DNA from: G963422745 sp965214285
GTDB taxonomy: Bacteria > Actinomycetota > Acidimicrobiia > Acidimicrobiales > Aldehydirespiratoraceae
Reading direction: 5' to 3'
DNA length: 64,000 nt
NCBI GenBank assembly: GCA_965214285.1
Contig: OZ243946.1
Span: 372,001-436,000, forward strand
The position numbers and the translations under genes were made by a program. The notes under the pieces were generated by a model, which had not been told where the DNA came from, did not search any database, and worked only from the letters and a program-made list of their open reading frames with translations. Positions 40,369 through 48,637 of the stretch are shown here, one piece after another; the stretch's first letter is position 1; each line of letters opens with the position of its first letter.

Positions 40369-40938
40369 CTAGGGACCGGCCCACCCGTAAATGCCGCCGA
40401 CGCCGACCCCAATAGACCAGCATTCGGCGTCCGGCTGGTCCTCAGGTTTCGGTCCGCATTTGCTGTCGTCGACCTTGTATGAAACCTGGTCCGTCCCGCC
40501 GGCAAGAGGGTTGCTACAAGGAGATTGTTCTGTGCATTCGCCGTCCTCCCCTGCTGGGGGGTGGTCGTCGTCGTTTGCTGCTTCGGGCGGCAAGGTCGGC
40601 TGGTTGGCTTCGGCGACTTGTCCTCTGAACGTGGTGGTGGTCGCCCTGCGGGTTGTGGCGGGAGCGCGTGTCGTCGCGGGGGTCTCGGTGGTGGAGGGCA
40701 CCTGTGTCGTGGTCGTCGCCGGTGCCTGCGTCTCGGTGATCGCGGGCGCGGTGGACTCAGGCACCGAAGCGGGTGCGTCGGTGGTGTCCAGTTCGTCCGT
40801 CTCTGTGACAGGCGTCGAGGGCACTGATGTTTCTACGGCGACAGTCCCCGCGGCGGTGCCTACAGTCTCCGTGGTCTCGTCGCCCGAGCAGGCGACAGTG
40901 AAAGCAGCGGCAGCAAGAAGTGCAAGAAATCTGCGCAT
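40369..40938 (-). CDS. Thr-rich lipoprotein of unknown function
   Basis: A 189-residue lipoprotein with signal MRRFLALLAAAAFTVAC (lipobox FTVAC, Cys17). Residues ~20-105 are a Thr/Pro/Ala/Glu-rich stalk (TTTTQVPSTTETPATTRAPATT). The small C-terminal domain has four cysteines (GECTEQSPCSN, SKCGPKP, AECWSIGVGVGG). It looks like a surface anchor with a compact disulfide-bonded head. It diverges from the secreted protein at 41063, with a ~125-bp shared promoter region. Confidence 0.75.
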   Translation of the reverse strand: MRRFLALLAAAAFTVACSGDETTETVGTAAGTVAVETSVPSTPVTETDELDTTDAPASVPESTAPAITETQAPATTTTQVPSTTETPATTRAPATTRRATTTTFRGQVAEANQPTLPPEAANDDDHPPAGEDGECTEQSPCSNPLAGGTDQVSYKVDDSKCGPKPEDQPDAECWSIGVGVGGIYGWAGP

Positions 40939-41062
40939 GGCGACAGTGTACCCGCGACAGCGGCCAGATCCTCGCTACGCACCAGGTATTCTCGACAGGC
41001 CCCCGGGCGGTCACCCTGAGCGAGAGGGTTGCGCAGCCGCCCGGGGGATCTAGAATCAGACG

Positions 41063-42445
41063 ATGCGAACCCCCGCCAGAGCCTTGCTGGCTGTGCTGCT
41101 GCTGGCGGCGTTGCTGCCCGGTACCGCCGGCGGGCATGACGTCGATGAGCTGCTGTGGGCTCATGCGCCCCCGGATCATTGGCCGACGGTGTTCGTCGCC
41201 ACCAACGTCAGCTACCACTACAACCCGTGGCTGTGCGACCCGCACAGCCGAAACCAGCACAACCGGGCCGCTCACACGCCGCCCGGCAGCAACGAGGGCA
41301 CAGGCTGCCGCTGGCCGGACAGCTACATAGACAAGGATTATGTTCCGCTGTGGTGCGGCACCTCGCCGCTTTGCCCGCAGCGCTTCCACAACTGGTGGCG
41401 TCGCAACCTTCCCGGCAGAGGCAACGTCGACCTGCTCAACCAGCCGTGGAGGTTCGCCGAACACGACTCAGAGAACTGGCCTCATCACGCGGTGGCGGTC
41501 TCCTGGTGCTACGAGTACAACGACGCGTTCCTGCGGGACTGCTCCCACAGCCCGCCGCCCGGCTCGGGGTTCAGGTTCTACTCCAACCACTGCATAGCGA
41601 CCGTCAACTACCCGCAGTGCGACAGGCCGCACCGTGGGTTGCACGACAGCCGCGCGACAGCGGACCGTCAGGAGATCGTCGAGATCTGCATCGACGACGC
41701 CGACCTGGTGGCCCAGCACACCGACAAGACCACAGGAGCGGTGGACCAGGCCGCGCTGCGGGCCGCCTGGGCGCGTACGAACAACGCCGGCCGGATGCGT
41801 CACGATGAGATCATCGGCTGGACAGGCGACGCGTTGAACGCGATGTCGGCGCACAACGGCACCCCCGGCTTCCTGTGGGAATGGCACCCCGACATGGGCC
41901 TCGATGTGATGCACCCCGCCAACGGGCACGGCACCCGCCGCATCCCGGTGACCCTTACCGGTGACGGCAAGCCATTCTGGTCACAGGGCGATCAGTACAC
42001 GTGCCATGCCCACCGCGACGACCTGCCTATCCCCCGAACCCCGCACGGCATCGCCGACTACGGCCGCCGGGTGTGCCAGGCGGCGGCGGACCGCAACGAG
42101 CGGTACATGCGCCAGCACTACGGGGTGGTGTGGGAGGACGACCCGACGAGGTACGCCGAAGAGTCGGCGCGGGCCTACGACAGCGGCAGGCTGCCGGTGC
42201 CGTGGGGTTGGACGGGGGGCCGCCAGTTCCGTGTAGCGGAGCTGGCCGACGACAGCGACGGCAGCGACGACTGGGCGATGGTGCCCAACGACGACGGGAT
42301 TCTGGTCAGCACGTATGTGAAACAGAACAGCGACTTCCGGCTGGACGCCGACGGGCAGCCGATCTGGGTTCGTAACCCCGAGCAACCCGCTCTGCCGCCC
42401 GGCGAGCCTGAGTGGCCGTGGTGTGTCGCCCCGCACGGCCACTGA
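41063..42445 (+). CDS. Secreted cysteine-rich protein of unknown function
   Basis: A 460-residue exported protein. The signal peptide is MRTPARALLAVLLLAALLPGTAGG. The mature part holds about a dozen cysteines, several in local pairs (CGTSPLCP, CYEYNDAFLRDC, CIATVNYPQC), and is rich in Trp, His and Asn, with NHCIATVNY and WEWHPDMGLDVMHP as memorable blocks. It has no recognised catalytic signature. The composition suggests a large disulfide-stabilised extracellular domain. Its neighbours are an anchored lipoprotein and two pilin-like proteins, pointing to a cell-surface cluster. Confidence 0.72.
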   Translation: MRTPARALLAVLLLAALLPGTAGGHDVDELLWAHAPPDHWPTVFVATNVSYHYNPWLCDPHSRNQHNRAAHTPPGSNEGTGCRWPDSYIDKDYVPLWCGTSPLCPQRFHNWWRRNLPGRGNVDLLNQPWRFAEHDSENWPHHAVAVSWCYEYNDAFLRDCSHSPPPGSGFRFYSNHCIATVNYPQCDRPHRGLHDSRATADRQEIVEICIDDADLVAQHTDKTTGAVDQAALRAAWARTNNAGRMRHDEIIGWTGDALNAMSAHNGTPGFLWEWHPDMGLDVMHPANGHGTRRIPVTLTGDGKPFWSQGDQYTCHAHRDDLPIPRTPHGIADYGRRVCQAAADRNERYMRQHYGVVWEDDPTRYAEESARAYDSGRLPVPWGWTGGRQFRVAELADDSDGSDDWAMVPNDDGILVSTYVKQNSDFRLDADGQPIWVRNPEQPALPPGEPEWPWCVAPHGH

Positions 42446-42461
42446 CCCACGACCGCACGAC

Positions 42462-43994
42462 TCACGACCGCACCCAAACGTGGTCGGACAGGGACGGCCA
42501 CCACGACGGCACCCGAAGCGCCCAGTCCGGCGGGTAGTGGTGGTTGACGCACATGCCGATCACCGTCCCCGCCCCGGCGATGTGAGCCCCGATCGTGTGA
42601 CGGGTGTGTTCCCACAGCGACCCTGACAGGGTGAGGGTCGGGCAGTCGCCGACTGGGACTACCTGGTCGGCTCTCGTCGAGGTCAGCGTCCCGTCGGGAT
42701 CATTGTCGGGGTCGTCGTCGCTGTCGATGCCTAACGCGGCCAGCGCCGTGTTGGTGAGTTCCAGGTCGCCGCTGTCGTGGGCGATCACGATGTCGCCGCC
42801 GGCGATCAAGGCGATGATGCTCTGAGCAGCGATGTTGCCTGTGATGCGAATATCGCCGTCGGCTACCAGGGTCACGTTCAGCCCGTCAGGCACTGCGCCC
42901 GAGACGGCGATGTCGCCGGTGTTGTGAACCACCACCTCACCTGGCGGGGCGTCGGGCAGCGACAGGTCCGCAGGGTTGTCCTCGTCGTCTAGATGGGTGT
43001 TGCGGTCCGCGCCCGTCTCGACAAGCGCGGTCAGGTCGGTCAGGTCCACGGTGAGCGTCGGCGTGTCCCAGGCTGTGTCGTCCAGGAAGGCCCGCTCGCA
43101 CGCGGCGAGCATGCGCACGCTGCCGCATGCTCCGCGGCCGACACCGCCGGTGCCTTCTGCTTGGGCGACGAACGTCAACTGGCCGCCGGTGACAGGCTGC
43201 GTGGCGGGCACAGCTTCGTCGAGGCAGCCTTCGACTGTCCGCCAGCTGCCGGGGATCGGCTCGGGGCCTGGCCTGGGGACCCGGTCGCCGGTCTCGATGC
43301 CCGCCTTGAACACCGCCGCCCCGCACACGGGCAGGTTGTAGGGCGGCAAGGCGAACTGGTTGGTGTGGACCGGGCCGTTGTACGCGACCCCTGGCGTGAA
43401 CGGCAGGCGGTGCGGGTCGCTGTCGTAATGCAGCTGATAGTCGAGGAACCCTTGCCGGGCGAATCCTGTCAGGCGGGTGTTGACCCTCTCGCATTCGGTG
43501 CCGCCGTCGCAGTCGATGCCTGTCTCGTACAGCACCTCCAACCGGTAACGGAAGATGCCGGTGCTCTGGGGTTCTGGGCAGCCGTCGGGCGGCACCGTCG
43601 TCGTGGTGGTCGACGACGTGGTGGTGGGCGCGCCGCCTGTCCGTTCCACACACTCCAGCCTGGTCTCGAGCAGCCTCCAGCATTTCTCGCTGCACGGCTC
43701 GCGGTGGTTGTCGGCGTTGATCCACACGTCGGTGGACAGCCGGCCTTCCAGGTAGGCGCCGGCGTTGTGCGGGTCGGGTTCGCCGATCAGCACAGGGTGC
43801 ATGAGCGCCTCCGCGTTGTTGGCGACGTTGGCTTCGAGGATCGCGTAACGCTCCTCGCGGAGTTTGATCATCCGCGACAGATGCGCCGCCGCGGCGACGG
43901 TGAACACGAACGACAGCAGCATGATCGTCGTCAACGTGATCGCCGAGGCCATCTGGCCGCAATCACGCCCCCGCACGGCCGGCGAGGTCACCAC
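42462..43994 (-). CDS. Pilin-like membrane-anchored surface protein (large)
   Basis: A 510-residue protein whose N-terminus (GQMASAITLTTIMLLSFVFTVAAAAHL) resembles the hydrophobic helix of PilX-type minor pilins. The middle has several cysteines and a Thr-rich segment (PTTTSSTTTTTVPP). The C-terminal third has short parallel-beta repeats (GDIAVSGAVPDGLNVTLVADGDIRITGNI) like those in pilus-associated proteins. It begins with GTG overlapping the end of the next gene upstream (GTGGTGA), so the two are coupled. Probably displayed on the cell surface; the exact machine is unknown since no pilus ATPase lies in the window. Confidence 0.65.
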   Translation of the reverse strand: MVTSPAVRGRDCGQMASAITLTTIMLLSFVFTVAAAAHLSRMIKLREERYAILEANVANNAEALMHPVLIGEPDPHNAGAYLEGRLSTDVWINADNHREPCSEKCWRLLETRLECVERTGGAPTTTSSTTTTTVPPDGCPEPQSTGIFRYRLEVLYETGIDCDGGTECERVNTRLTGFARQGFLDYQLHYDSDPHRLPFTPGVAYNGPVHTNQFALPPYNLPVCGAAVFKAGIETGDRVPRPGPEPIPGSWRTVEGCLDEAVPATQPVTGGQLTFVAQAEGTGGVGRGACGSVRMLAACERAFLDDTAWDTPTLTVDLTDLTALVETGADRNTHLDDEDNPADLSLPDAPPGEVVVHNTGDIAVSGAVPDGLNVTLVADGDIRITGNIAAQSIIALIAGGDIVIAHDSGDLELTNTALAALGIDSDDDPDNDPDGTLTSTRADQVVPVGDCPTLTLSGSLWEHTRHTIGAHIAGAGTVIGMCVNHHYPPDWALRVPSWWPSLSDHVWVRS

Positions 43995-44725
43995 CGCCGC
44001 AGCCCCGCAGTCAACGCCGCCGGATCACCGGCGCCGCCCAGCACCAACACCCCCGCCTGCACCGTCCCCGCGTGAGGGGCCAGACACCCCGCAGGCTGCG
44101 GCCACACCACCTCCGCCTCGGCCGCCGCCCGACCGCCGCCGGCGTCCACCGTCACCTCCCGCACCCGCGCCGCCAACCGCCCCGCCTCGCCGTCCCAGGG
44201 CCGCGAATCCCACCAGCCGCCCAACACAACACGACCCCCACGGTCACCGCCCGTGCGCCCCACCAACGACACACACCACGCACGCCCCGCCGCCGTGAAC
44301 CCCGCAGACGCCACATGATCCTCCACCGCCGGGCCGCACACCCGCTTCTGCTCCGCCGTGCAGCCCTCGAACAAAAACACCCACACCTCCCCAGCCGCCC
44401 GATCAGGATCCCAGCCCCGCAAATCCACCCACGCCACCCCAGGCTCCAACACCCCCAGACGCTCCGCCAACCGCTCAGCCCGCGACACCCCGGCAGGCCA
44501 ATCCGCGTGAAACTGCCCCACAAACCCCGGGAACCCGCCCACCGTGCCCGCCGGAAGCGCCTCGTGATACGCCGCCGACAGCGCATTGTGAACCAGCACC
44601 AGCCGATGCTCCGCCGCCGCCAGGTCGCTGGACTCCCCGAACGTCGCCGCGGTCCTGTAAAGGCTCACAGCGATCAACCCCAGCAGAAGAACGCCCAGCG
44701 TGAAATCGACGTAACCGGACGGCAT
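43988..44725 (-). CDS. Pilin-like membrane-anchored protein (small)
   Basis: A 245-residue protein with an N-terminal hydrophobic helix right after a short polar start (MPSGYVDFTLGVLLLGLIAV), as in pseudopilins, followed by an extracellular domain with four cysteines (EGCTAEQKRVCG, RAWCVSLVG, AGCLAPHAG). Cotranscribed with the larger pilin-like gene. Its start is divergent from the MazEF-like pair, with the 17-bp operator of that pair just upstream of it. Function inferred only from architecture. Confidence 0.6.
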   Translation of the reverse strand: MPSGYVDFTLGVLLLGLIAVSLYRTAATFGESSDLAAAEHRLVLVHNALSAAYHEALPAGTVGGFPGFVGQFHADWPAGVSRAERLAERLGVLEPGVAWVDLRGWDPDRAAGEVWVFLFEGCTAEQKRVCGPAVEDHVASAGFTAAGRAWCVSLVGRTGGDRGGRVVLGGWWDSRPWDGEAGRLAARVREVTVDAGGGRAAAEAEVVWPQPAGCLAPHAGTVQAGVLVLGGAGDPAALTAGLRRW

Positions 44726-44737
44726 GAGCGTCGATCA

Positions 44738-44754
44738 GTACGTAAGATACGTAC
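44738..44754. promoter_or_regulatory. Palindromic operator/promoter of the toxin-antitoxin pair
   Basis: GTACGTA-aga-TACGTAC is a perfect 17-bp dyad that ends exactly at the antitoxin ATG. It contains TAAGAT (44743-44748), a good -10 hexamer whose expected start point coincides with the ATG, so the message is probably leaderless. Binding of the antitoxin here would block its own promoter, the normal autoregulation of such operons. Confidence 0.75.
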
Positions 44755-44985
44755 ATGCCCAACAAGACGATCAGCGTGCCCGACGACGTCGTATGGATCA
44801 TCGACGGCCTCGACATCCCGTTCTCGCGTTGGGTGACCGAGCAGCTCCGCCGTCACGCGAGCAGATCCTCGATGAGTCTCGGCGAGCAGTTGCTGGCCGA
44901 TGCCGAACTCGCCAAGACCGAGCCGCTCGCCGAGCTCGATGCCGCGGCGATCGGCGAGCGCATGCATCGCTCGGCGCCGTGGTAG
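44755..44985 (+). CDS. Antitoxin (MazE-like partner of MazF)
   Basis: A 76-residue protein. The N-terminal MPNKTISVPDDVVWIID resembles a ribbon-helix-helix or AbrB-like DNA-binding start, followed by a charged C-terminal segment (AELAKTEPLAELDAAAIGERMHRSAPW) that would wrap the toxin. It precedes and overlaps the toxin gene by seven bases and has a palindromic operator at its start codon. Sequence is too short to assign the DNA-binding class with certainty. Confidence 0.75.
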   Translation: MPNKTISVPDDVVWIIDGLDIPFSRWVTEQLRRHASRSSMSLGEQLLADAELAKTEPLAELDAAAIGERMHRSAPW

Positions 44986-45296
44986 CACGCGGCGAGGTGT
45001 ACTGGGCAGACCTCGACAAGCGTCGACCGTGTGTCGTCGTATCGTCGGCGGAAGTCCTGAGCGTCGACATCTGGCAGGTCCACGTCGTGCCCCTTACCTC
45101 CAACCTCAACCGAGCCCAGCTCGCGGGAAACGTCCTGATCGAGTCGTCGGTGAGCGGTCTGGCCGAGGACTCGGTTGCCGTGCCGATCGGGATTGAGCTG
45201 CTGGACCGCTCAAGCCTCGCGCAACGAGTCGGGCAACTGCCGCCGGGAGTGGTCAAGGCCATCGACGACGGCCTCCGGAGCGTCTTGGATCTCTGA
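44979..45296 (+). CDS. mazF: MazF/PemK-family endoribonuclease toxin
   Basis: A 105-residue toxin: VARGEVYWADLDKRRPCVVVSSAEVL is the PemK/MazF N-terminal strand region, then HVVPLTSNLNRAQLAGNVLI and SVAVPIGIELLDRSSLAQRVGQL, with a final helix of LPPGVVKAIDDGLRSVL. It cleaves RNA to halt translation when not bound by the antitoxin. The start is a GTG within the antitoxin's last codons (GTGGTAG), so translation is coupled. The conserved Arg/Thr catalytic residues appear as R18/R19-P and T46 in these stretches. Confidence 0.85.
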   Translation: MVARGEVYWADLDKRRPCVVVSSAEVLSVDIWQVHVVPLTSNLNRAQLAGNVLIESSVSGLAEDSVAVPIGIELLDRSSLAQRVGQLPPGVVKAIDDGLRSVLDL

Positions 45297-45350
45297 GGCG
45301 AAACCGGGACTGGCCCGCCGGGAGGGAACTCCTGTGCGCCGGCGGGCCTC

Positions 45351-46157
45351 TCAGGCGGGGTCGTAGGTCTCCGAGTCGGAGGGGAACGCCCCCGAGCGCA
45401 CGTCGTCGGCGAAGGCGCTGACCGCCTCCACCGCTGCGCCCTGCAGGTCCGCGTAGCGGCGCACGAACTTGGGGGTGAGCCGGGTCTCGAGGCCGAGCAG
45501 GTCGTGGAACACCAGCACCTGGCCGTCGGTGTGGCGGCCCGCGCCGATGCCGATGGTGGGGATGTCCACCGCCTCGGTGACCGAGGCCGCCACCGATGCC
45601 GGGACGCCTTCGAGCACCAGGGCGTAGCAGCCGGCGTGCGCCAACGCCTTGGCGGCCTGCACCAGCTTGCGGGCCTGCTCGGTGTCGCGGGCCTGCACCT
45701 TGAACCCGCCCATCGCATGCACCGACTGCGGCGTGAGGCCGACGTGGCCCATCACCGGGATCTCGGCTGCGATTATGGCCTCGACCATGGGCAGCCGCTT
45801 GCGGCCGCCCTCGAGCTTCACCGACTGGGCGCCTGCCTTCACGAGGCGGGCCGCGTTGGCGACGGTGTCGGCCGGCGACACGTGGTAGCTCAGCCAGGGC
45901 ATGTCGGCCACGATGTGGACGCCGGGCTCGGCTCGGGCGACCGCCGCGGTGTGGTGCGCCATCTCGTCGACGCCGACCTGCAGGGTGTCGTCGTAGCCGA
46001 GCACCACCATGGCCAGCGAGTCGCCGACCAGGATGATGTCGGCGCCAGCCTCGCCGGCGATGCGTGCGCCGGGGGCGTCATAGGCGGTGACCATCACCAG
46101 AGGGTCGTGGCCGTGCCGCGTCTTTCGACACGCAATGGCAGGGGCGGACAAGCCCAT
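45351..46157 (-). CDS. panB: 3-methyl-2-oxobutanoate hydroxymethyltransferase
   Basis: A 268-residue (beta/alpha)8 enzyme that transfers a hydroxymethyl group from methylene-tetrahydrofolate to ketoisovalerate, the first committed step of pantothenate synthesis. Signature blocks: VMVTAYDAPGARIAGEAGADIILVGDSLAMVVLGYDDT (metal-ligand Asp), VKLEGG, PVMGHVGLTPQSVHAMGG, and ALVLEGVP (catalytic Glu). AGGGAGAAG precedes the ATG. A 95-bp echo of its middle lies at 47709. No other pan gene is in the window. Confidence 0.95.
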   Translation of the reverse strand: MGLSAPAIACRKTRHGHDPLVMVTAYDAPGARIAGEAGADIILVGDSLAMVVLGYDDTLQVGVDEMAHHTAAVARAEPGVHIVADMPWLSYHVSPADTVANAARLVKAGAQSVKLEGGRKRLPMVEAIIAAEIPVMGHVGLTPQSVHAMGGFKVQARDTEQARKLVQAAKALAHAGCYALVLEGVPASVAASVTEAVDIPTIGIGAGRHTDGQVLVFHDLLGLETRLTPKFVRRYADLQGAAVEAVSAFADDVRSGAFPSDSETYDPA

Positions 46158-46388
46158 GGTTCTTCTCCCTTTTCCGTCCAGCGCCACGAGGCTGCCGGCG
46201 ATGCCCGTGACTATAGCCCAACCCGCCGCGGCAGATCCACTCAGCCATACGAGGCCCGTCGCAAGACGGTCGGCAACGGGCTCCAGCGGCACGGCGCGAA
46301 GGGGCTCTCGAAACCTGAGCCGCGGTGCCCGCGGGCGGCTCAGCGAGCTCAGCCGCCCCGGTCGCGGCCTGCCAGGAGCAGTGCAGGC

Positions 46389-46480
46389 AAACTTGGATTT
46401 CATGCCTGTAATTCCAAGTTTGGGGATCAAAACTTGGAATTTATGCTTTCGGATCCAAGTTTTAGCTTCCAAACTTGGAT
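46389..46480. promoter_or_regulatory. AT-rich array of five operator half-sites upstream of fic
   Basis: Five copies of the 8-bp element AACTTGGA in alternating orientation: AAACTTGGA (46389), TTCCAAGTTT (46412), AAACTTGGAA (46430), ATCCAAGTTTT (46453) and CCAAACTTGGA (46469). Centres are 17-23 bp apart, about two helical turns. Sites 1/2 and 3/4 form inverted repeats with 9-10 bp arms. The block ends 22 bp before the fic GTG and stands out as AT-rich in a G+C-rich genome. The rest of the panB-fic gap (46158-46388) shows nothing I can name. Confidence 0.75.
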
Positions 46481-46502
46481 TCGAGCCGCTAGGCTCTGAG
46501 TC

Positions 46503-47696
46503 GTGCCAGCAGATCTCTCGCAATCCCCGGTCGGCTCGGTAGTCGCCGTCCGCGGTACGGACCATCGATTCCAGACGGACTACGAGCTGGAGGCGTTCGT
46601 TCCCGATCCGCTCCCGCGAGAGGTCGGCCTCTCCGGCGATGTCTGGATGGCTGTGTCCCAGGCGATGGCCGCTTTGGGGAAGCTCGACACTGCCGCGAGC
46701 ATGCTCGGTCACCCGCAGCTTGCGACTCGGGCGGCCACACGGCGCGAGGCGGTCGGCACCTCCGCCCTGGAGGGGACCTTCGCCAACATGAGGGAGCTCT
46801 GGGCGGCAGAGACCGTCGACGATCCCGACGACCCGAGCATCCCGCCCAATGTCCGTGAGGTGCTGAACTACGTCCGCGCTGCCGAAGAGGCCTACGCCTG
46901 GATCGGTGAAGGCCGTCCGATCACTGCCGCTCTGCTCTCGAACCTCCAGGCACGGATCGTGAGCGGGACCGACAGCGACGGCCCTGAGGCGGGCGCCCTC
47001 CGTGGACGACAGGTCTTCATCGGGGCCAGGAACCGGCCGATCGCCGAGGCTTACTTCATCCCGCCCCCTCCAGGCGACCAGATGAAGGCCCGCATTGACG
47101 ACTGGCTCGCCTGGGTGAACGACGAATCGCTGCGGGACTCGATGCAACTGTTGGCCCGCGTCGCTCTGGCGCACTATCAGTTCGAGGCAATCCACCCCTA
47201 CACCGACGGCAACGGCCGCCTGGGGCGGCTCGTCATGGCCCTGCAGATCCTGGCCGACGGTGCCCTGAGCGTCCCGGCGCTGTCCGTCTCGGACTGGATC
47301 AACGAGCATGGCGCCGAGTACCGCGACCACCTGATGCAGCTGAGCATCAGCGGCGACTGGAATCCGTGGGTGGAGTTCGTCGCCGAGGCCGTCGCCGCGT
47401 CGGCAGACGGGGCTTGTCAGCGGATCATGGGTCTGCTCGAACTCAGGGAGGAGTTCACCGAGACCGCTCGGGCAGCGTTGCCCAAGGGCCGGCTCGCTGT
47501 CGAGATGGCCGAGGACCTGATCGCCTTGCCGATCATGACCGTTGCCGCTGCCGAGGCTCGCCACGGCAGGTCCAACCAGGCGAACCGGAATGCGATCCGC
47601 CGGCTTTGCGAGATCGGGCTGCTGGAGCCCCTCATTGACTCCGGCTACGGCCGGCTCTACTGGAACCGGCGGGTGATCGAGGTCATGGAGAGCTGA
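46503..47696 (+). CDS. fic: Fic-family AMP-transferase with N-terminal inhibitory motif
   Basis: A 397-residue Fic protein that would transfer AMP (or another nucleotide part) to hydroxyl groups of target proteins. The catalytic motif HPYTDGNGRLGR is at residues 231-242. The inhibitory [ST]xxxE[GN] motif, TSALEG, is at residues 86-91, so the enzyme is of the self-inhibited class II. After the Fic core, the C-terminal ~70 residues (LPIMTVAAAEARHGRSNQANRNAIRRLCEIGLLEP...GRLYWNRRVIEVM) resemble a winged helix. This suggests that it binds DNA and may autoregulate through the half-site array just upstream. GTG start; no separate antitoxin gene. Confidence 0.88.
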   Translation: MPADLSQSPVGSVVAVRGTDHRFQTDYELEAFVPDPLPREVGLSGDVWMAVSQAMAALGKLDTAASMLGHPQLATRAATRREAVGTSALEGTFANMRELWAAETVDDPDDPSIPPNVREVLNYVRAAEEAYAWIGEGRPITAALLSNLQARIVSGTDSDGPEAGALRGRQVFIGARNRPIAEAYFIPPPPGDQMKARIDDWLAWVNDESLRDSMQLLARVALAHYQFEAIHPYTDGNGRLGRLVMALQILADGALSVPALSVSDWINEHGAEYRDHLMQLSISGDWNPWVEFVAEAVAASADGACQRIMGLLELREEFTETARAALPKGRLAVEMAEDLIALPIMTVAAAEARHGRSNQANRNAIRRLCEIGLLEPLIDSGYGRLYWNRRVIEVMES

Positions 47697-47708
47697 GCAG
47701 GGCGCGGG

Positions 47709-47803
47709 CCGACTGCGGCGTGAGGCAGATGTGGCCCATCACCGGGATCTCGGCTGCGAGGATGGCCTCGACCATGGGCAGCCGCTTGCGGCCGCCTTCG
47801 AGC
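47709..47803 (-). pseudogene. Echo of panB
   Basis: About 95 bp match the panB interior at 45722-45816 in the same orientation (GTGGCCCATCACCGGGATCT and GACCATGGGCAGCCGCTTGC are identical), with scattered substitutions. No flanking panB sequence remains. It lies directly behind the fic gene, so fic now stands between the intact and the fragmentary panB sequence. Confidence 0.85.
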
Positions 47804-47830
47804 TCAGGGAACGGTCCGCCCTGGAACCGT

Positions 47831-47992
47831 TCAACTCTTGCGCTTCTTGCGCGACGGCCACCAACCGCCCCTCACGATCAGCTTCGACGGGTTCTCCGTG
47901 ATCGGCTGAGGTTTCGAAGGCCGTTTCGTGGCTTGCGAGGACTCCGACGACTGCTCGCCAGCCTCGCTCGTGGTTGTGCTCACTGGGTTCAC
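47831..47992 (-). CDS. Small basic protein downstream of the frameshifted membrane protein
   Basis: A putative 53-residue protein (MNPVSTTTSEAGEQSSESSQ...GGWWPSRKKRKS) whose GTG overlaps the TGA of the preceding gene (GTGA). It is Ser/Thr/Lys-rich with a strongly basic end and has no recognised family. The overlap and the basic tail are the only support, so it may be spurious. Confidence 0.35.
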   Translation of the reverse strand: MNPVSTTTSEAGEQSSESSQATKRPSKPQPITENPSKLIVRGGWWPSRKKRKS

Positions 47993-48466
47993 CCCCTCCA
48001 CACTGTCGAGAGTAGCAGCACGAGCAAGATCAGCCAGCCGACTACGACCAGAAGCCATCGAAGGCCACGCTGGAGCTTGCGCAACTGGACTTCGTTGCTG
48101 TCGAAGTCGGCTTCGAGGTGGAGGGCGAACTCGCGGTAGACCTCATCCTCGCTCAGCGGGTCGTCTGGGTCTTCGAGCATCCATGCGATGGCGTCGCTCG
48201 CGCCCAACTCGAATCGCCACACTCTGCGAGGCCACCAGATGTAGACGGTGAGGCCGACACCGACGGCGAGCAGGACGAGCCACGGCACCCCAGACGACCT
48301 CTCCAAAGCCGCCGCCGAAGGACCCAATCCCCGTGACCGACACGACCAGCGCCCCGACGCCCAGGGCTCTTCCGGCGGCACTGCGCACCTCCTCCACTTC
48401 CGACGCCTGCCGCGTGACACCGGTCCGCATCTCGTCGTAGAAGGGCTTGTAAGTCGGATTCTCCAT
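47989..48466 (-). pseudogene. Membrane protein with a frameshift
   Basis: Two frames together give a sensible protein. The first starts MENPTYKPFYDEMRTGVTRQ and continues through RSAAGRALGVGALVVSVTGIGSFGGGFGE. The second continues with VPWLVLLAVGVGLTVYIWWPRRVWRF, an acidic stretch (EDPDDPLSEDEVYREFALHLEADFDSN) and a last helix LRWLLVVVGWLILLVLLLSTVW. The switch falls around 48285-48305. The plan (helical start, helix pair, acidic loop, helix) is that of a common small actinobacterial membrane protein. A sequencing error at a single base would produce the same picture. Confidence 0.65.
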
Positions 48467-48637
48467 GGCGGTCACCGTATTCACGGGGTGTGACACTCAT
48501 CCTCGACAAGCCAGCCCTTGAGTCCTTGAATGGGTCCCGGAGAAGAGGCCCGGTCCAGGTCGCCTCCGTATCGGAGAGCGGGCGCAGTGAGGTCCGCTGC
48601 CAGAAGCTGAGCAGGGAGCGGGCCTGGGGAGCGTATT

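Noticed and set aside
45351..47564. A 737-residue PanB fusion protein
   Set aside because: The upstream two thirds are antisense to fic and cross the operator array; the panB start with a ribosome binding site is at 46157.
48491..48545. Start of a PIN-like toxin gene (reads MTLILDKPALESLNGSRR)
   Set aside because: The beginning resembles such toxins, but the frame soon becomes low-complexity with no catalytic residues. At most a relic, too short to claim.
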